From: Rhizobium lentis
Lineage (GTDB): Bacteria > Pseudomonadota > Alphaproteobacteria > Rhizobiales > Rhizobiaceae
Assembly: GCF_014200175.1 (NCBI RefSeq)
Contig: NZ_JACHBD010000020.1
Coordinates: 1 to 53,169 of the forward strand
Direction: 5' to 3'
DNA length: 53,169 nt
The notes below the pieces were generated by a model. It was not told the DNA's origin. It did not search any database and saw nothing but the letters and a program-made list of their open reading frames with translations. The position numbers were made by a program, and so were the translations under genes. Positions 36,904 to 46,059 of this stretch are shown here, in pieces (position 1 is the first letter of the stretch; each line of letters starts with the position of its first letter).

Positions 36904-37629
36904 TTAGTCTGACTCGTCACCCGGTGTGACGGACTCCATTACCATTCGGCACAATGTCGTGACATCGTACACTGGGAGACCCGTAAAACGACGAACTGGT
37001 TGTGCGATCCGCGGGAACATGGTGCATTCGAGCAAAATTGCGCGGATTTCAGGATGGATCAGTCGTAGTTTTTCAATGCATGCACAGACGTCTTGTTCGA
37101 GGATGACTGCGTCTGTCGGATCCGGCGGGCGTTTCATCTCATTTATCCAAGTTTGACTATGCTCCAATCCGCCGATGACGACCCGAGCCTCTTCAGATGG
37201 ATCACTGAGGCCCAACAGTTCCTTCCCACAATGCGTGGCGTCGAAAGTTAAAACTGCCAGCTTAGCCTCGGCCGGCAACTGACGGAGTATCATCGGTACC
37301 AACATCAGTGCCGACACTGCCGCTGGGATCTCGACTGCGGCTGCTACCGCGGCTTGATGACGAATCGAGAAGCCGCAATCCGCGGCTATTGCGGAGGCGC
37401 CACGCTCCGCGAGTCGCTGTGCGGCGGCAATGAACGGTGCTTCCAGCGCCGGATCACCACGGACGACCACTTCCGCCCAAGCGCCTGGGACGGTCTCTCT
37501 GATGGTCGGAAACTCGAAGGTTGCTGGGTGATGCAACGATCCCACCGGGGAGGGCGCATCTGGAACAAAACCGGGTTCTAGGTCCAATATGCCGAGTACA
37601 TGCCCGCGCTGTTTTTGATTTAGGGACAC
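36904..37629 (-). CDS. Asp/Glu racemase superfamily protein, EutA-like position
   Basis: The 241-residue product has two conserved cysteine positions: SAIAADCGFSIRH (first half) and ILLECTMFPRIAQ (second half), the paired catalytic cysteines of aspartate/glutamate/hydantoin racemases and maleate isomerases. In described ectoine loci EutA belongs to this superfamily and helps convert hydroxyectoine. Here it is between M24 genes C and B on the same strand. Whether it racemises, isomerises or cleaves its substrate is not decided by sequence. Confidence 0.8.
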   Translation of the reverse strand: MSLNQKQRGHVLGILDLEPGFVPDAPSPVGSLHHPATFEFPTIRETVPGAWAEVVVRGDPALEAPFIAAAQRLAERGASAIAADCGFSIRHQAAVAAAVEIPAAVSALMLVPMILRQLPAEAKLAVLTFDATHCGKELLGLSDPSEEARVVIGGLEHSQTWINEMKRPPDPTDAVILEQDVCACIEKLRLIHPEIRAILLECTMFPRIAQPVRRFTGLPVYDVTTLCRMVMESVTPGDESD

Positions 37630-37922
37630 TGCGTTCTCCTTGGTTCGGAGGTAGACGGTCGAATACGTCTACCAGGTTTCTTGAAGGCGGTGGTTCCGCG
37701 CAAGCGACCTTACGACAGTTCATTCGGCAAGCCCGTCGCGCCTGAATTTATGGTGCGTAGCTGATCGTTCATGCCCGCCCGATCGATAGCGATAGTTGAT
37801 GGTCACGTCATGTGACCCGATTAGTCGGAATCAACGTGAGCCACTCGAGGAGTGCCTACACTGGACGCGGCCCATAAATAGCACAGTATTAGGGTCCGCA
37901 GTCACATCGAGAAGGTTGCATC

Positions 37923-39101
37923 TCAAGGTTTGGTTATCAGCTGTCGCTCAAATTGCGTCAGAGGTTCGTTTCCGCTATCCGTCACAAGGAACGATTGAGT
38001 AATTGCGATCCCGGTATCCTCCAGCCACAGGCCAGACATGCAATGGAAGGCCATGCCGGATCGCAATACAGTCTTGTCTCCGGGGCGCAGGCTCGCGGTG
38101 CGTTCCCCCCATGTAGGCGGAAACCCGAGACCAATAGAGTAACCGAGCCGGGCTTCCTTCTCAAAGCCATGTTTGGCGATGGATCGCCGCCAAACCAGCT
38201 CGACCTCTTCGGCCGCTATGCCCGGGCGAATGCTGTCCATAGTCTTGTTCAAGCCCTCAACCACGGCCTCTGCCAATCGCAGGTAACCGTCCGGAGGCCT
38301 GCCAAGGAATACAGTGCGGGTAATCGGGCAATGATAGTGCAGGCGAGATCCGGCAATCTCAATGTTCAGCGGTCTGTTGTTTACAAGCGGTTTATCCGTC
38401 CATAAGCCGTGGGGCGTCCGAACTCTTTCGGCCGCGCAAAAATGTGGCGGACTGGTCGTGTAGACGCCTCCTGCCTCAGGTGAACCTGATATCTGGGCTT
38501 GGTATATTTCTGCGACTACATCGCATTCCCGCACGCCAGGGGCGCATCTCTCTACTGCGGCCGTCATAGCCCCGTCGACAATACGTCCGGCCTGACGCAT
38601 ATAAGCCTGCTCTGCAACGCTCTTCACGAGCCTAACACGATTGACCAGAAGCTCGGCGTCGTGAAAGCGAGCATTAGGAAGGTGTTTTATAAATTCAGCA
38701 TGGATGCGTGCGGTGTAGTAATATGCACCCATTTCGACGCCAATAGCGCCCCTGTCCAAACCGCGCGCCTGCAAAATCTCGCAGGTCGGCTGCACTGGGT
38801 GTGAAGTGTTCGATTGAACAAAACTATCGGGATAGGCTTGGATGTTCTCTTCTCGCAGATAAGTAGTGTCGCGAGCGGAGACCGCATCCATGAACCGCCC
38901 GATCCACATCGGCTCATCTTCATAGCAAGACACAACCAGGAACAGTGGCGAGTAAAATGCCCACGCATCGAATCCGGTAAGATAGAAGATGTTTGCAGGG
39001 TCTGAAAGAATGAGTGTATCAGCACCCAATCTCTGCATCTCCACCTTCGTCGCCTCCAATCGGGCCTTGTATTCTGCTTCGGCGAAGTAAAGAGCTGGCA
39101 T
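37923..39101 (-). CDS. M24-family hydrolase B, paralogue of A
   Basis: This 392-residue product matches M24 hydrolase A in length and in most positions (for example MPALYFAEAEYKARLEATKV, the segment SDPANIFYLTGFDAW, and YHCPITRTVFLG). It also has Gln in place of Glu in the AITQSF block. The ATG at 39101 has GGAGG six bases upstream. It is within the importer B unit, just downstream of the fused permease. Copies A and B may be an older duplication that gave each importer its own hydrolase. Confidence 0.87.
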   Translation of the reverse strand: MPALYFAEAEYKARLEATKVEMQRLGADTLILSDPANIFYLTGFDAWAFYSPLFLVVSCYEDEPMWIGRFMDAVSARDTTYLREENIQAYPDSFVQSNTSHPVQPTCEILQARGLDRGAIGVEMGAYYYTARIHAEFIKHLPNARFHDAELLVNRVRLVKSVAEQAYMRQAGRIVDGAMTAAVERCAPGVRECDVVAEIYQAQISGSPEAGGVYTTSPPHFCAAERVRTPHGLWTDKPLVNNRPLNIEIAGSRLHYHCPITRTVFLGRPPDGYLRLAEAVVEGLNKTMDSIRPGIAAEEVELVWRRSIAKHGFEKEARLGYSIGLGFPPTWGERTASLRPGDKTVLRSGMAFHCMSGLWLEDTGIAITQSFLVTDSGNEPLTQFERQLITKP

Positions 39102-39224
39102 AGTGCCTCCGTGGGTAAAGTCTTTTTGAAGCTGGCGCATTGCAATGTTGGAACCACGATGCCAGGCTATGTTCGCAGTCTGGCATTGGTCGCAAAGTTC
39201 CGGCCACCTAACTATTGCGCAACG

Positions 39225-41000
39225 TCAGATTTCGCTTTTGGCTATAGCCGGCTGAGCACGCTCTCCCGCCCTCCACCACATGACGTAGAGCGCGATCATC
39301 CAAAGGATCGGCAAAAGGGTGAGCAGCGAGGCCACTGCGGCGACAGTTGGGTCGATTTCGTTGCGGATGTTGTTCCACATCTTCAGCGGCAAGGTTTGTA
39401 CGGAATAACCGCTGACAAATGAAGTGATTACCACCTCTCCGAACGAGTGAATAAAAGCGAAAAGCGCGCTGCCGATGATCGCTGGACGTATTATCGGCAG
39501 AGTGATTTTCATGAAGGCAGTGAGAGGTCGCGCTTTCATGCTGTTGGCGGCTCGCACGAGCTGTTTGTCAAAGTCGACCAGTGTTGCCGATACAATTACC
39601 ACGACGTAGCCAATTGCTCCGACCGTGTGTGTCAATACGATCCCTCTCTCGGTGCCTATGAGGCCGAGGTTTGCTAGTCCAAAGTAGCTTGCAACGCCTA
39701 CAACAATGACAGGTATAATGATTGGCGTTAAAATTGCCGTAGTCATGACGTTGCGCACGCCTGGTGCGAAACGGTTTAGCCCAAAAGCCGCCAGAGTGCC
39801 TGCCACAGTCGCTAAAATTGAGACGGCAAGGCCGATTTTGATGCTGAGGAGAGCCGTGCCGTACCAGGAAGCGTCGCTGAAAAATGACCTGTACCATTGG
39901 AGCGAGAGACCTGGCGGCGGGAATTGAAGGGTCTGCCCGTCGCTGAATGACATGACAACCACAACTATCGAGGGGAACAGCAGATAGAATGAGACGAGCA
40001 CCAAGGAAGTCCAGCTTACTATTTTGGAAAATCGCCTATTAGACTGCATTCGATGGACCTGCAGCGGCCAACTCTTCGCTTTGGAACCCACAGCTATTTC
40101 GTTCGCATAGCCTCTGATACGGTTCAGAAATGTGATCCGGCTAAACCAACCCACTCGCGGTTTGAACTCTACTTTTCTGGAGCCTGCAGGATTGAGTCGA
40201 AACGTAGCAAGAACGATCACAGCAATCGCAAGGAGAACGAACGAGGAGGCGCTAATCGTAGCCATACTAAAGCCTGTAGATGCTTGCGCAGCTATAGACG
40301 TAGAGAGCATTGCATCGCCCAAGCCCCCTAGCGCGGTCGGCGTCACGTAGAACCCCAAGCAGAGCACGAAAACCAGCAGCGTGCCGCTGCGCACGCCGGG
40401 CATGCTTAGAGGAAAATAGACGCGCCAGAAAGCTGTTGAGGGTCTTGCGCCCATACTTTTTGCTGCGGCGACCAGGGAATTGTTTATGCTCGTCATTACG
40501 CTCAGAAGAGGGAGAATGATCATAGGTAGCATGATGTGAACCATGCCGACGTAAACAGCGACGCGGTTGTAAATTAGTGGAAGTGGACTGGAGATCAGGC
40601 CAAGTTCAGTCAAGACACTGTTGATGAGGCCGGCATCACCGAGGATAACGACCCATGAGTAAGTCCGCGCAAGATCGCTAGTCAGGTAAGGAATCACGAC
40701 CAGTACGATCAAAATGACTCTCGTTTTCTTCGGAGCTGAAGCTATCAAGTATGCGGTCGGGTACCCGATCAACAAACAGATGACCGTTGCTACGGTGCTA
40801 ATCTCGAGCGTCTGGATTAAGATACGTATGTTGGCTTTCTGTTCGAGAAAAGCATAGTAGTTCTGCAGGTTGAATCCGGGAGCATTCACGCTCTCCAGAA
40901 AAAGCTGCACAATCGGTATACCAAACACGATGGTGAGGATCGCGAGGGCAGGCACCAAAAGCGCAAACGGGGATCTCAGAATTCTCTGGACGGGTTGCAT
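39225..41000 (-). CDS. ABC importer permease, fused PotB-PotC type (importer B)
   Basis: The 591-residue protein contains two complete permease halves. The first (about 1-285) has an EAA loop VAAAKSMGARPSTAFWRVYF and the second (about 325-591) has VRAANSMKARPLTAFMKITL. Each half carries about six hydrophobic helices, with a linker containing arginine/lysine-rich sequence between them. Fused permeases of this kind occur in ferric (FbpB) and some polyamine-type importers. It is downstream of the ATPase gene by 16 bases. Confidence 0.92.
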   Translation of the reverse strand: MQPVQRILRSPFALLVPALAILTIVFGIPIVQLFLESVNAPGFNLQNYYAFLEQKANIRILIQTLEISTVATVICLLIGYPTAYLIASAPKKTRVILIVLVVIPYLTSDLARTYSWVVILGDAGLINSVLTELGLISSPLPLIYNRVAVYVGMVHIMLPMIILPLLSVMTSINNSLVAAAKSMGARPSTAFWRVYFPLSMPGVRSGTLLVFVLCLGFYVTPTALGGLGDAMLSTSIAAQASTGFSMATISASSFVLLAIAVIVLATFRLNPAGSRKVEFKPRVGWFSRITFLNRIRGYANEIAVGSKAKSWPLQVHRMQSNRRFSKIVSWTSLVLVSFYLLFPSIVVVVMSFSDGQTLQFPPPGLSLQWYRSFFSDASWYGTALLSIKIGLAVSILATVAGTLAAFGLNRFAPGVRNVMTTAILTPIIIPVIVVGVASYFGLANLGLIGTERGIVLTHTVGAIGYVVVIVSATLVDFDKQLVRAANSMKARPLTAFMKITLPIIRPAIIGSALFAFIHSFGEVVITSFVSGYSVQTLPLKMWNNIRNEIDPTVAAVASLLTLLPILWMIALYVMWWRAGERAQPAIAKSEI

Positions 41001-41016
41001 TGTGGATTGCCTCTGG

Positions 41017-42135
41017 TTATGCGCTTAATAGACGGACATCAGCGCGCAGCCAATCAAGGCAAACAGCATCACCTGGCCGAAAGATATCCTGCCCAGACGC
41101 GACGTGTTCTCGCACTATGATTAAATGATCGCCGACTCGCACCTGATATTTTCTAAGCGGTCCAGCATAAATCATATCTTCAACAGTGCCGTTCACAACG
41201 CAGCGCTGTGTTTGATCCGGCAGGGCCGTCGGCTTTGATTTAAAGATGCGAACACGCTCAGGCCGGATCATCGAAACAGTATTCTGCGTCGCTTTCTCAC
41301 GATCCAACTCCAGACAATCAAGTAAATTCGCCTCGCCTAGGAAGTTCGCCACGAAGCGACTTTCGGGACGGTCATACAGTTCTTCAGGAGTGCCCGACTG
41401 TTCGATCCGGCCTCCCCGCATGACGATAATTCGGTCAGACAGTGTAAGCGCTTCCTCCTGATCGTGCGTCACGCAAATGGTCGTTTTTCCGAACTCCCGA
41501 TGAAGGCTCTTGATCTCACCCTGCATCTGCTCCCGCAGGTTCCTATCAAGGGCACCGAGAGGCTCGTCCAGCAGAAGAACCGGAGGGTCGGCAATAAGCG
41601 CTCGAGCCAAGGCCACCCGTTGCTGTTGACCACCGCTGAGCTGAGAAGGCAAGCGCTCACCGAAGTCTTCCAGATGGACTCGCTTAAGCATTCGTTGAAC
41701 CAGAGATGCCCGTGCGGCAGCTTTCACGCCTCGCATTTCCAACGGAAATTCCAGGTTGCGGTGCACCGTCAGATGAGGAAATAGAGCATAGTTTTGAAAG
41801 ACAATTCCTTGATCTCGGCCATAGGACGGTACTGCGGTCACGGATTTGCCAGAAATGAGGATCTCACCACTAGTGGGGGCTTCAAATCCCGCAAGCATCA
41901 TCAAGGCAGTGGTCTTGCCAGAACCACTGGGACCTAGAATTGTCAGAAATTCCCCTTGTTTCACGCTAAGAGAAAAATCTGTTACTGCGCCGATCGGGCC
42001 GTACATTTTTGTAACGTTACGAAACTCGATCTGCGGAGAAGCGGCGTCTTTCAATACTTCATCCTCTATTGATCCTGGTTTGTGCAGCTTAATTGCAGCT
42101 GCAGCGCCCAAGCGCGTCGGTGCGGTCGAATGCAT
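41017..42135 (-). CDS. ABC importer ATPase, PotA-like (importer B)
   Basis: This 372-residue product has Walker A (GPSGSGKTTALM), signature LSGGQQQRVALARAL, Walker B (VLLLDEPLGALD) and CVTHDQEEAL. A TOBE-like C-terminal region follows. It has an N-terminal extension of about 35 residues before the ATPase domain (starting ASPQIEFRNV), compared with importer A. It lies between the binding protein and fused permease genes on the minus strand. Confidence 0.93.
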   Translation of the reverse strand: MHSTAPTRLGAAAAIKLHKPGSIEDEVLKDAASPQIEFRNVTKMYGPIGAVTDFSLSVKQGEFLTILGPSGSGKTTALMMLAGFEAPTSGEILISGKSVTAVPSYGRDQGIVFQNYALFPHLTVHRNLEFPLEMRGVKAAARASLVQRMLKRVHLEDFGERLPSQLSGGQQQRVALARALIADPPVLLLDEPLGALDRNLREQMQGEIKSLHREFGKTTICVTHDQEEALTLSDRIIVMRGGRIEQSGTPEELYDRPESRFVANFLGEANLLDCLELDREKATQNTVSMIRPERVRIFKSKPTALPDQTQRCVVNGTVEDMIYAGPLRKYQVRVGDHLIIVREHVASGQDIFRPGDAVCLDWLRADVRLLSA

Positions 42136-42215
42136 GGCACCATTCCCACTTCTATGTGCTGGCCGGATGGAAGCCAGCGAGCCTCAGTCACAGACCCGCT
42201 GGCAGGCGATTGATA

Positions 42216-43319
42216 TTACTGCGAAACCCAATCGGTCCAGCGCTGTACGAGGCGCTGAACATTCGTGAGACCGTCAGAACCGACTTCCGCATACCACGGC
42301 CCGTTAAGTAGAATGGAATTCTGCAGGTACTTAGGATGATTTGGAAGCTTCAGCGCGATATCTTCCGGCAGCAGCTTAATTGCATTCCGGTTAATCGGGC
42401 CCGTGGGATATATTTTTGCGAACGCTGCTTGGTTTTCTGCTCGGCAAACAAACTCGACGAATTTTTGGGCGTTTTCAACGTTTGGACCGTTCTTCGGAAT
42501 CGCCCAAGTGTCAAAAGTCAATTTCGCCTGGTTGCGGCTCATTTCAAGTGGACCACCCTGGTCGATCGCCGCCAAAGCGCGGCCATCGTAAGCCATCATG
42601 AGGTCACCCGACCCACTGAGCATCAGCTGCTGAATCTCGGAGCCCGAAGTCCACCACTTTCGGACATGGGGCTTGATCTTGTCGAGACTCGCGAAGATTC
42701 GGTCAATGTCCATCGGATAGAGCTTGTCGGGTGAAACGCCATCGGCAAGGAGAGCTTCTTCCCAGGGGCCCTCCGATCCCCATTGCCCTGATACCAAGTA
42801 CCGCACACCCGGGAACTTTTCTACGTCCCAGTACTCCGCCCAGGTGTTCGGGCGGGGCTTATCATGCGGATATTTCTTTGTGTTATAGACCATATTGAAG
42901 CTATAGAAGTAGAAACCAATCCCATACTCGTGTTTGGTTTCAGGAACTAGGGCTTCGAGGTCCTCGCTCTTGAAGAGTGAGTAGTCGATTTTTTCTAGAT
43001 ATCCTTTGCTGGCGGTCTGCAGAAACGAGCCTTGACTTAGCGGACCGACATCAATTGTGACGCTGTTTGATTTCTGCATCAACTCAATCTGTGCACCCGA
43101 GAAGTCTTCTGAGATCGGAATGCATTTGATCCCGGTTTCGGCTTCGAAAGGCTTTAGGTAAGCTTCAACAACGCTCTTGCCAACTTGTCCTCCATAGGTT
43201 GCAACGCGTAGCTCTCCTGGCGTTTGTGCCAATACCCGTCCTGCGGGGGCCGCCAAGACGCCGACCGCAAGAGCGGACGAGGCTTGCATAAAACGTCTGC
43301 GATTTATCGATATACTCAT
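42216..43319 (-). CDS. ABC importer substrate-binding protein, PotD-like (importer B)
   Basis: The 367-residue product starts MSISINRRRFMQASSALAVG, a twin-arginine-type export signal with cleavage near VLAQT. The rest resembles polyamine- and iron-type solute-binding proteins. It is the second gene of the importer B unit, after the M20 amidohydrolase gene. Importer B has the same subunit classes as importer A, but the genes are in a different order. Confidence 0.9.
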   Translation of the reverse strand: MSISINRRRFMQASSALAVGVLAAPAGRVLAQTPGELRVATYGGQVGKSVVEAYLKPFEAETGIKCIPISEDFSGAQIELMQKSNSVTIDVGPLSQGSFLQTASKGYLEKIDYSLFKSEDLEALVPETKHEYGIGFYFYSFNMVYNTKKYPHDKPRPNTWAEYWDVEKFPGVRYLVSGQWGSEGPWEEALLADGVSPDKLYPMDIDRIFASLDKIKPHVRKWWTSGSEIQQLMLSGSGDLMMAYDGRALAAIDQGGPLEMSRNQAKLTFDTWAIPKNGPNVENAQKFVEFVCRAENQAAFAKIYPTGPINRNAIKLLPEDIALKLPNHPKYLQNSILLNGPWYAEVGSDGLTNVQRLVQRWTDWVSQ

Positions 43320-43384
43320 GGTCGTTCCCTCTGATTTTCCACCTTCGTGGCGGATTGTTAAACTTTAGATCTCGTGACGGTCTG

Positions 43385-44545
43385 TTAAGCTAGAACCTTC
43401 TCAACCAAGTTGACCCAGTAACCAATGCCGTAAGGCAAAGCTTCATCGTCGAAGTCATATGCCGGGTTATGGCAAGACGCAGTCGAACCGTTGCCTAGGA
43501 AAATGTAGGAACCTGGCCGAGCCTCAAGCATGTAGGCGAAGTCTTCCGATCCCATTCCTGGCTTAATGCGGTCGTCGACGGCCGCAGCGCCAACCAGGTT
43601 GCGAGCAGCTTGAACTGCCAGATTGGTTTCCGCCTCATGATTCACAGTTACGGGCTCAAGACGACGATACTTGAACTCGATGTCCGCGCCAAAACCGCGG
43701 GCAATTCCTTGTGCAGCCGTGGGGATTGCAGTCTCGGCGAAGTTGCGCAATTGCGGCACGAGAGTTCGAACTGTGCCGGAGATTTCCGCCTGCTGTGGAG
43801 TGATGTTATAGGCCTCTCCCGCATGCATCTTGGTCACTGAGATGACCAGCGCCTCAAGAGGATCCGTGCTGCGCGAGACTAGCATCTGCAAACCGACGAT
43901 GATTTGGGCACCGATGACAATAGGGTCAATATTCTCGTGGGGTGTTGCGGGATGCCCACCTCTTCCTTTGACGATTAGATCGAATTCGTCGAGGCCTGCC
44001 TGGATCGGGCCATTGCATATACTGAATTTGCCAACATCCAGACCGGGGCGATTGTGCATTCCAAACACCTGCGATATGCTGAAGCGCTCCATCACGCCCT
44101 CCTGCACCATCCTTTCACCGCCTCTTCCATCTTCCTCAGCGGGCTGGAAAATGAGAGCGACGGTACCTTTAAAATTGCGAGAGCGGGCGAGATGTTTTGC
44201 GGCGCCGAGAAGCATGGCCGTGTGACCGTCATGGCCGCAGGCATGCATTTTCCCTGGAACCCTCGACGTCCACGGTTTATTAGACTCTTCCTTAATCGGT
44301 AGAGCATCCATATCCGCACGCAATCCAATTGTCGGACCGTCTCCCAATTCACCCTGGATCAGTGCAATGACGCCGGTTTCCGCAATCCCGGTTTCGATAT
44401 GATTGATTCCGAAAGAGGCGAGCTTTTCAGCAACAAACTTCGAAGTGTCATGCAGCGCATAATCAAGCTCAGGATGTTCATGAAGATAACGACGCCATTC
44501 CGCTACCTCATCCTGGTAGTGCTTGAAGTTTTCGACGCCGCGCAT
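43385..44545 (-). CDS. M20-family amidohydrolase (hippurate hydrolase/deacetylase-like)
   Basis: The 386-residue protein has the dinuclear zinc ligands of M20D amidohydrolases: MHACGHDGHTAML, the EEDGRGGERM segment, GMHNRPG, and GMGSEDFAYMLE, with an intact dimerisation/lid domain in between. Such enzymes remove acyl groups from N-acyl amino acids. It opens the minus-strand importer B unit and lies divergent from the AsnC-type regulator. In an ectoine-like route it could take the place of the deacetylase that frees diaminobutyrate; ectoine loci usually use a different fold for that step. Confidence 0.9.
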   Translation of the reverse strand: MRGVENFKHYQDEVAEWRRYLHEHPELDYALHDTSKFVAEKLASFGINHIETGIAETGVIALIQGELGDGPTIGLRADMDALPIKEESNKPWTSRVPGKMHACGHDGHTAMLLGAAKHLARSRNFKGTVALIFQPAEEDGRGGERMVQEGVMERFSISQVFGMHNRPGLDVGKFSICNGPIQAGLDEFDLIVKGRGGHPATPHENIDPIVIGAQIIVGLQMLVSRSTDPLEALVISVTKMHAGEAYNITPQQAEISGTVRTLVPQLRNFAETAIPTAAQGIARGFGADIEFKYRRLEPVTVNHEAETNLAVQAARNLVGAAAVDDRIKPGMGSEDFAYMLEARPGSYIFLGNGSTASCHNPAYDFDDEALPYGIGYWVNLVEKVLA

Positions 44546-45007
44546 GTCTAATCCTCTTCTCTCTAACTGAATTGAAGCGAGTCTACAGCGTTGCGCGCAG
44601 ACCGTTTACATCTCCTTCCACAGCGGAAGGCTTACCTCTCGCGAGTTCGATCCTCGAAGAGATGCTGCGGCGAAATTGCGCGATATGCGGGTGCTGGTCG
44701 CCACAATCTGTCGCTGTACTGCGGGACGATTAGCCAAGTTCCCGATCTTATTTCTTGAACGCTCTAAATGGGCGCTTCTTCAACAATATACCCCCCGTTG
44801 CGCGGGGAGGGGGCGCGTTAACGGTATGTCGGATGCGGGAAATCCGCGTTCTCACAGGTTGAAACGACTGATTCGGTCGAATCTGGCGAATCTCGCTGCG
44901 CGTCTAGAATAAAACCGGTAGAAAGACGGTGAAGGGTAACTGCCCTTGGCTCATCGATCTTTCGTGAGTGTTGCGAAAATAGGCGTACCACGGGGCTCCC
45001 TCGGTCA

Positions 45008-45036
45008 TTGACGGGTTAATGTTGCAGATCTATGGG
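45008..45036 (+). promoter_or_regulatory. Candidate sigma-70-type promoter of the AsnC gene
   Basis: TTGACG (45008-45013) and TATGGG (45031-45036) are spaced by 17 bases and lie about 40 bases before the ATG at 45078. The rest of the divergent region (44546-45007, about 460 bases) must hold the opposing promoter for the importer B unit and probable AsnC-type sites, but I could not define these. Confidence 0.35.
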
Positions 45037-45077
45037 TAAATCCGTCTCGCACTCGTCTTTTCCCGCGGATTTCCTTC

Positions 45078-45560
45078 ATGGCACAGCTCGACCGACTCGA
45101 CGTAGCAATTCTCCAGATTGTGCAATGCAATAATCGTTTGACCTCCGACGAAATCGCGGACAAGGTCAATCTCTCAGCATCTGCATGTCAGCGCCGGCTA
45201 AAAAGATTGCGTTCAGAGGGGATAATTGAAGCAGACGTTTCCATCGTCTCACCTAAGGCCGTCGGACGCCCTGTCACCATGATCGTGCTAGTTTCTCTTG
45301 AACGAGAGAGGGCGGATATTGTCGATCGGTTTAAGACTGCGATCCGCGCAACTTCGGAAGTAATGATCGGCTATTATGTCACGGGCGATGCCGACTTCAT
45401 CCTGGTGGTGACTGCCAAAAGCATGGAAGACTATGAGCAGTTCACTCGGCGATTCTTTTATGAAAATCACGATATTAAAGGCTTCAAGACAATGGTTGTG
45501 ATGGATCGCGTCAAGGCAAGTTTCGCGTTTCCAATCGAGATTGATCCCGACGTTGACTAG
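45078..45560 (+). CDS. Lrp/AsnC-family regulator
   Basis: The 160-residue product has an N-terminal helix-turn-helix (LTSDEIADKVNLSASACQRR and LKRLRSEGII) and a C-terminal ligand-sensing RAM domain with the glycine-rich turn GYYVTGDADFILVV. AsnC regulators of catabolic loci often sense the substrate or an intermediate. It lies in the divergent region between the importer B unit (minus) and the aminotransferase set (plus). Ectoine degradation loci carry an AsnC-type regulator (DoeX/AsnC) in a comparable place. It likely controls both directions. Confidence 0.92.
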   Translation: MAQLDRLDVAILQIVQCNNRLTSDEIADKVNLSASACQRRLKRLRSEGIIEADVSIVSPKAVGRPVTMIVLVSLERERADIVDRFKTAIRATSEVMIGYYVTGDADFILVVTAKSMEDYEQFTRRFFYENHDIKGFKTMVVMDRVKASFAFPIEIDPDVD

Positions 45561-46059
45561 AACGCAATATCTTTGCATTAGCAATCGAAGTTGCGCCGCT
45601 AGCCTGGGTTCTTTGAGAGCTGCCAAAATATAGACGTTTCCAGCTCAGCAGAAGCTCCGCGAGTCAGGGTGCAGCGACGACTGTTTCTCCCCTTAATTTC
45701 CCCTTACGCCCAGTCGTGCCATTCGCTTGGGGCCAGGCTGCAATAAGACGAATTCCTGCATATTAGCGTCAAAATTCGCGGAGATCTTGCAAGGGGCGCA
45801 TTAAATCCGCTGACAACACCCAGTTGCCGCGCGTTAGTCTATCGTTATCGAAATGAAGCATTCGGCATGTGATGCAGGGACTTGCTCGCCTGTAAGAGGA
45901 AGGTGGTCCTATCAGGCAGCATCATGCCTTTGAAGATGATGGCAGCTGCGCGAAGAATGCATTTCAAAGAGCAAACGGAGCCGTCGGCGGTTTGATCAAC
46001 TCGCTGAATATTTTGTTGACAACCGACTGGTGAGTAACACCCGTCTGAAAGGAAGAACC
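45561..46059. other. Intergenic stretch upstream of the aminotransferase gene
   Basis: About 500 bases contain no recognisable gene. It should contain the promoter for the downstream plus-strand set, possibly controlled by the AsnC product. A run of CCCCTTA-type repeats near 45690-45710 is noticeable but unexplained. Confidence 0.4.
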
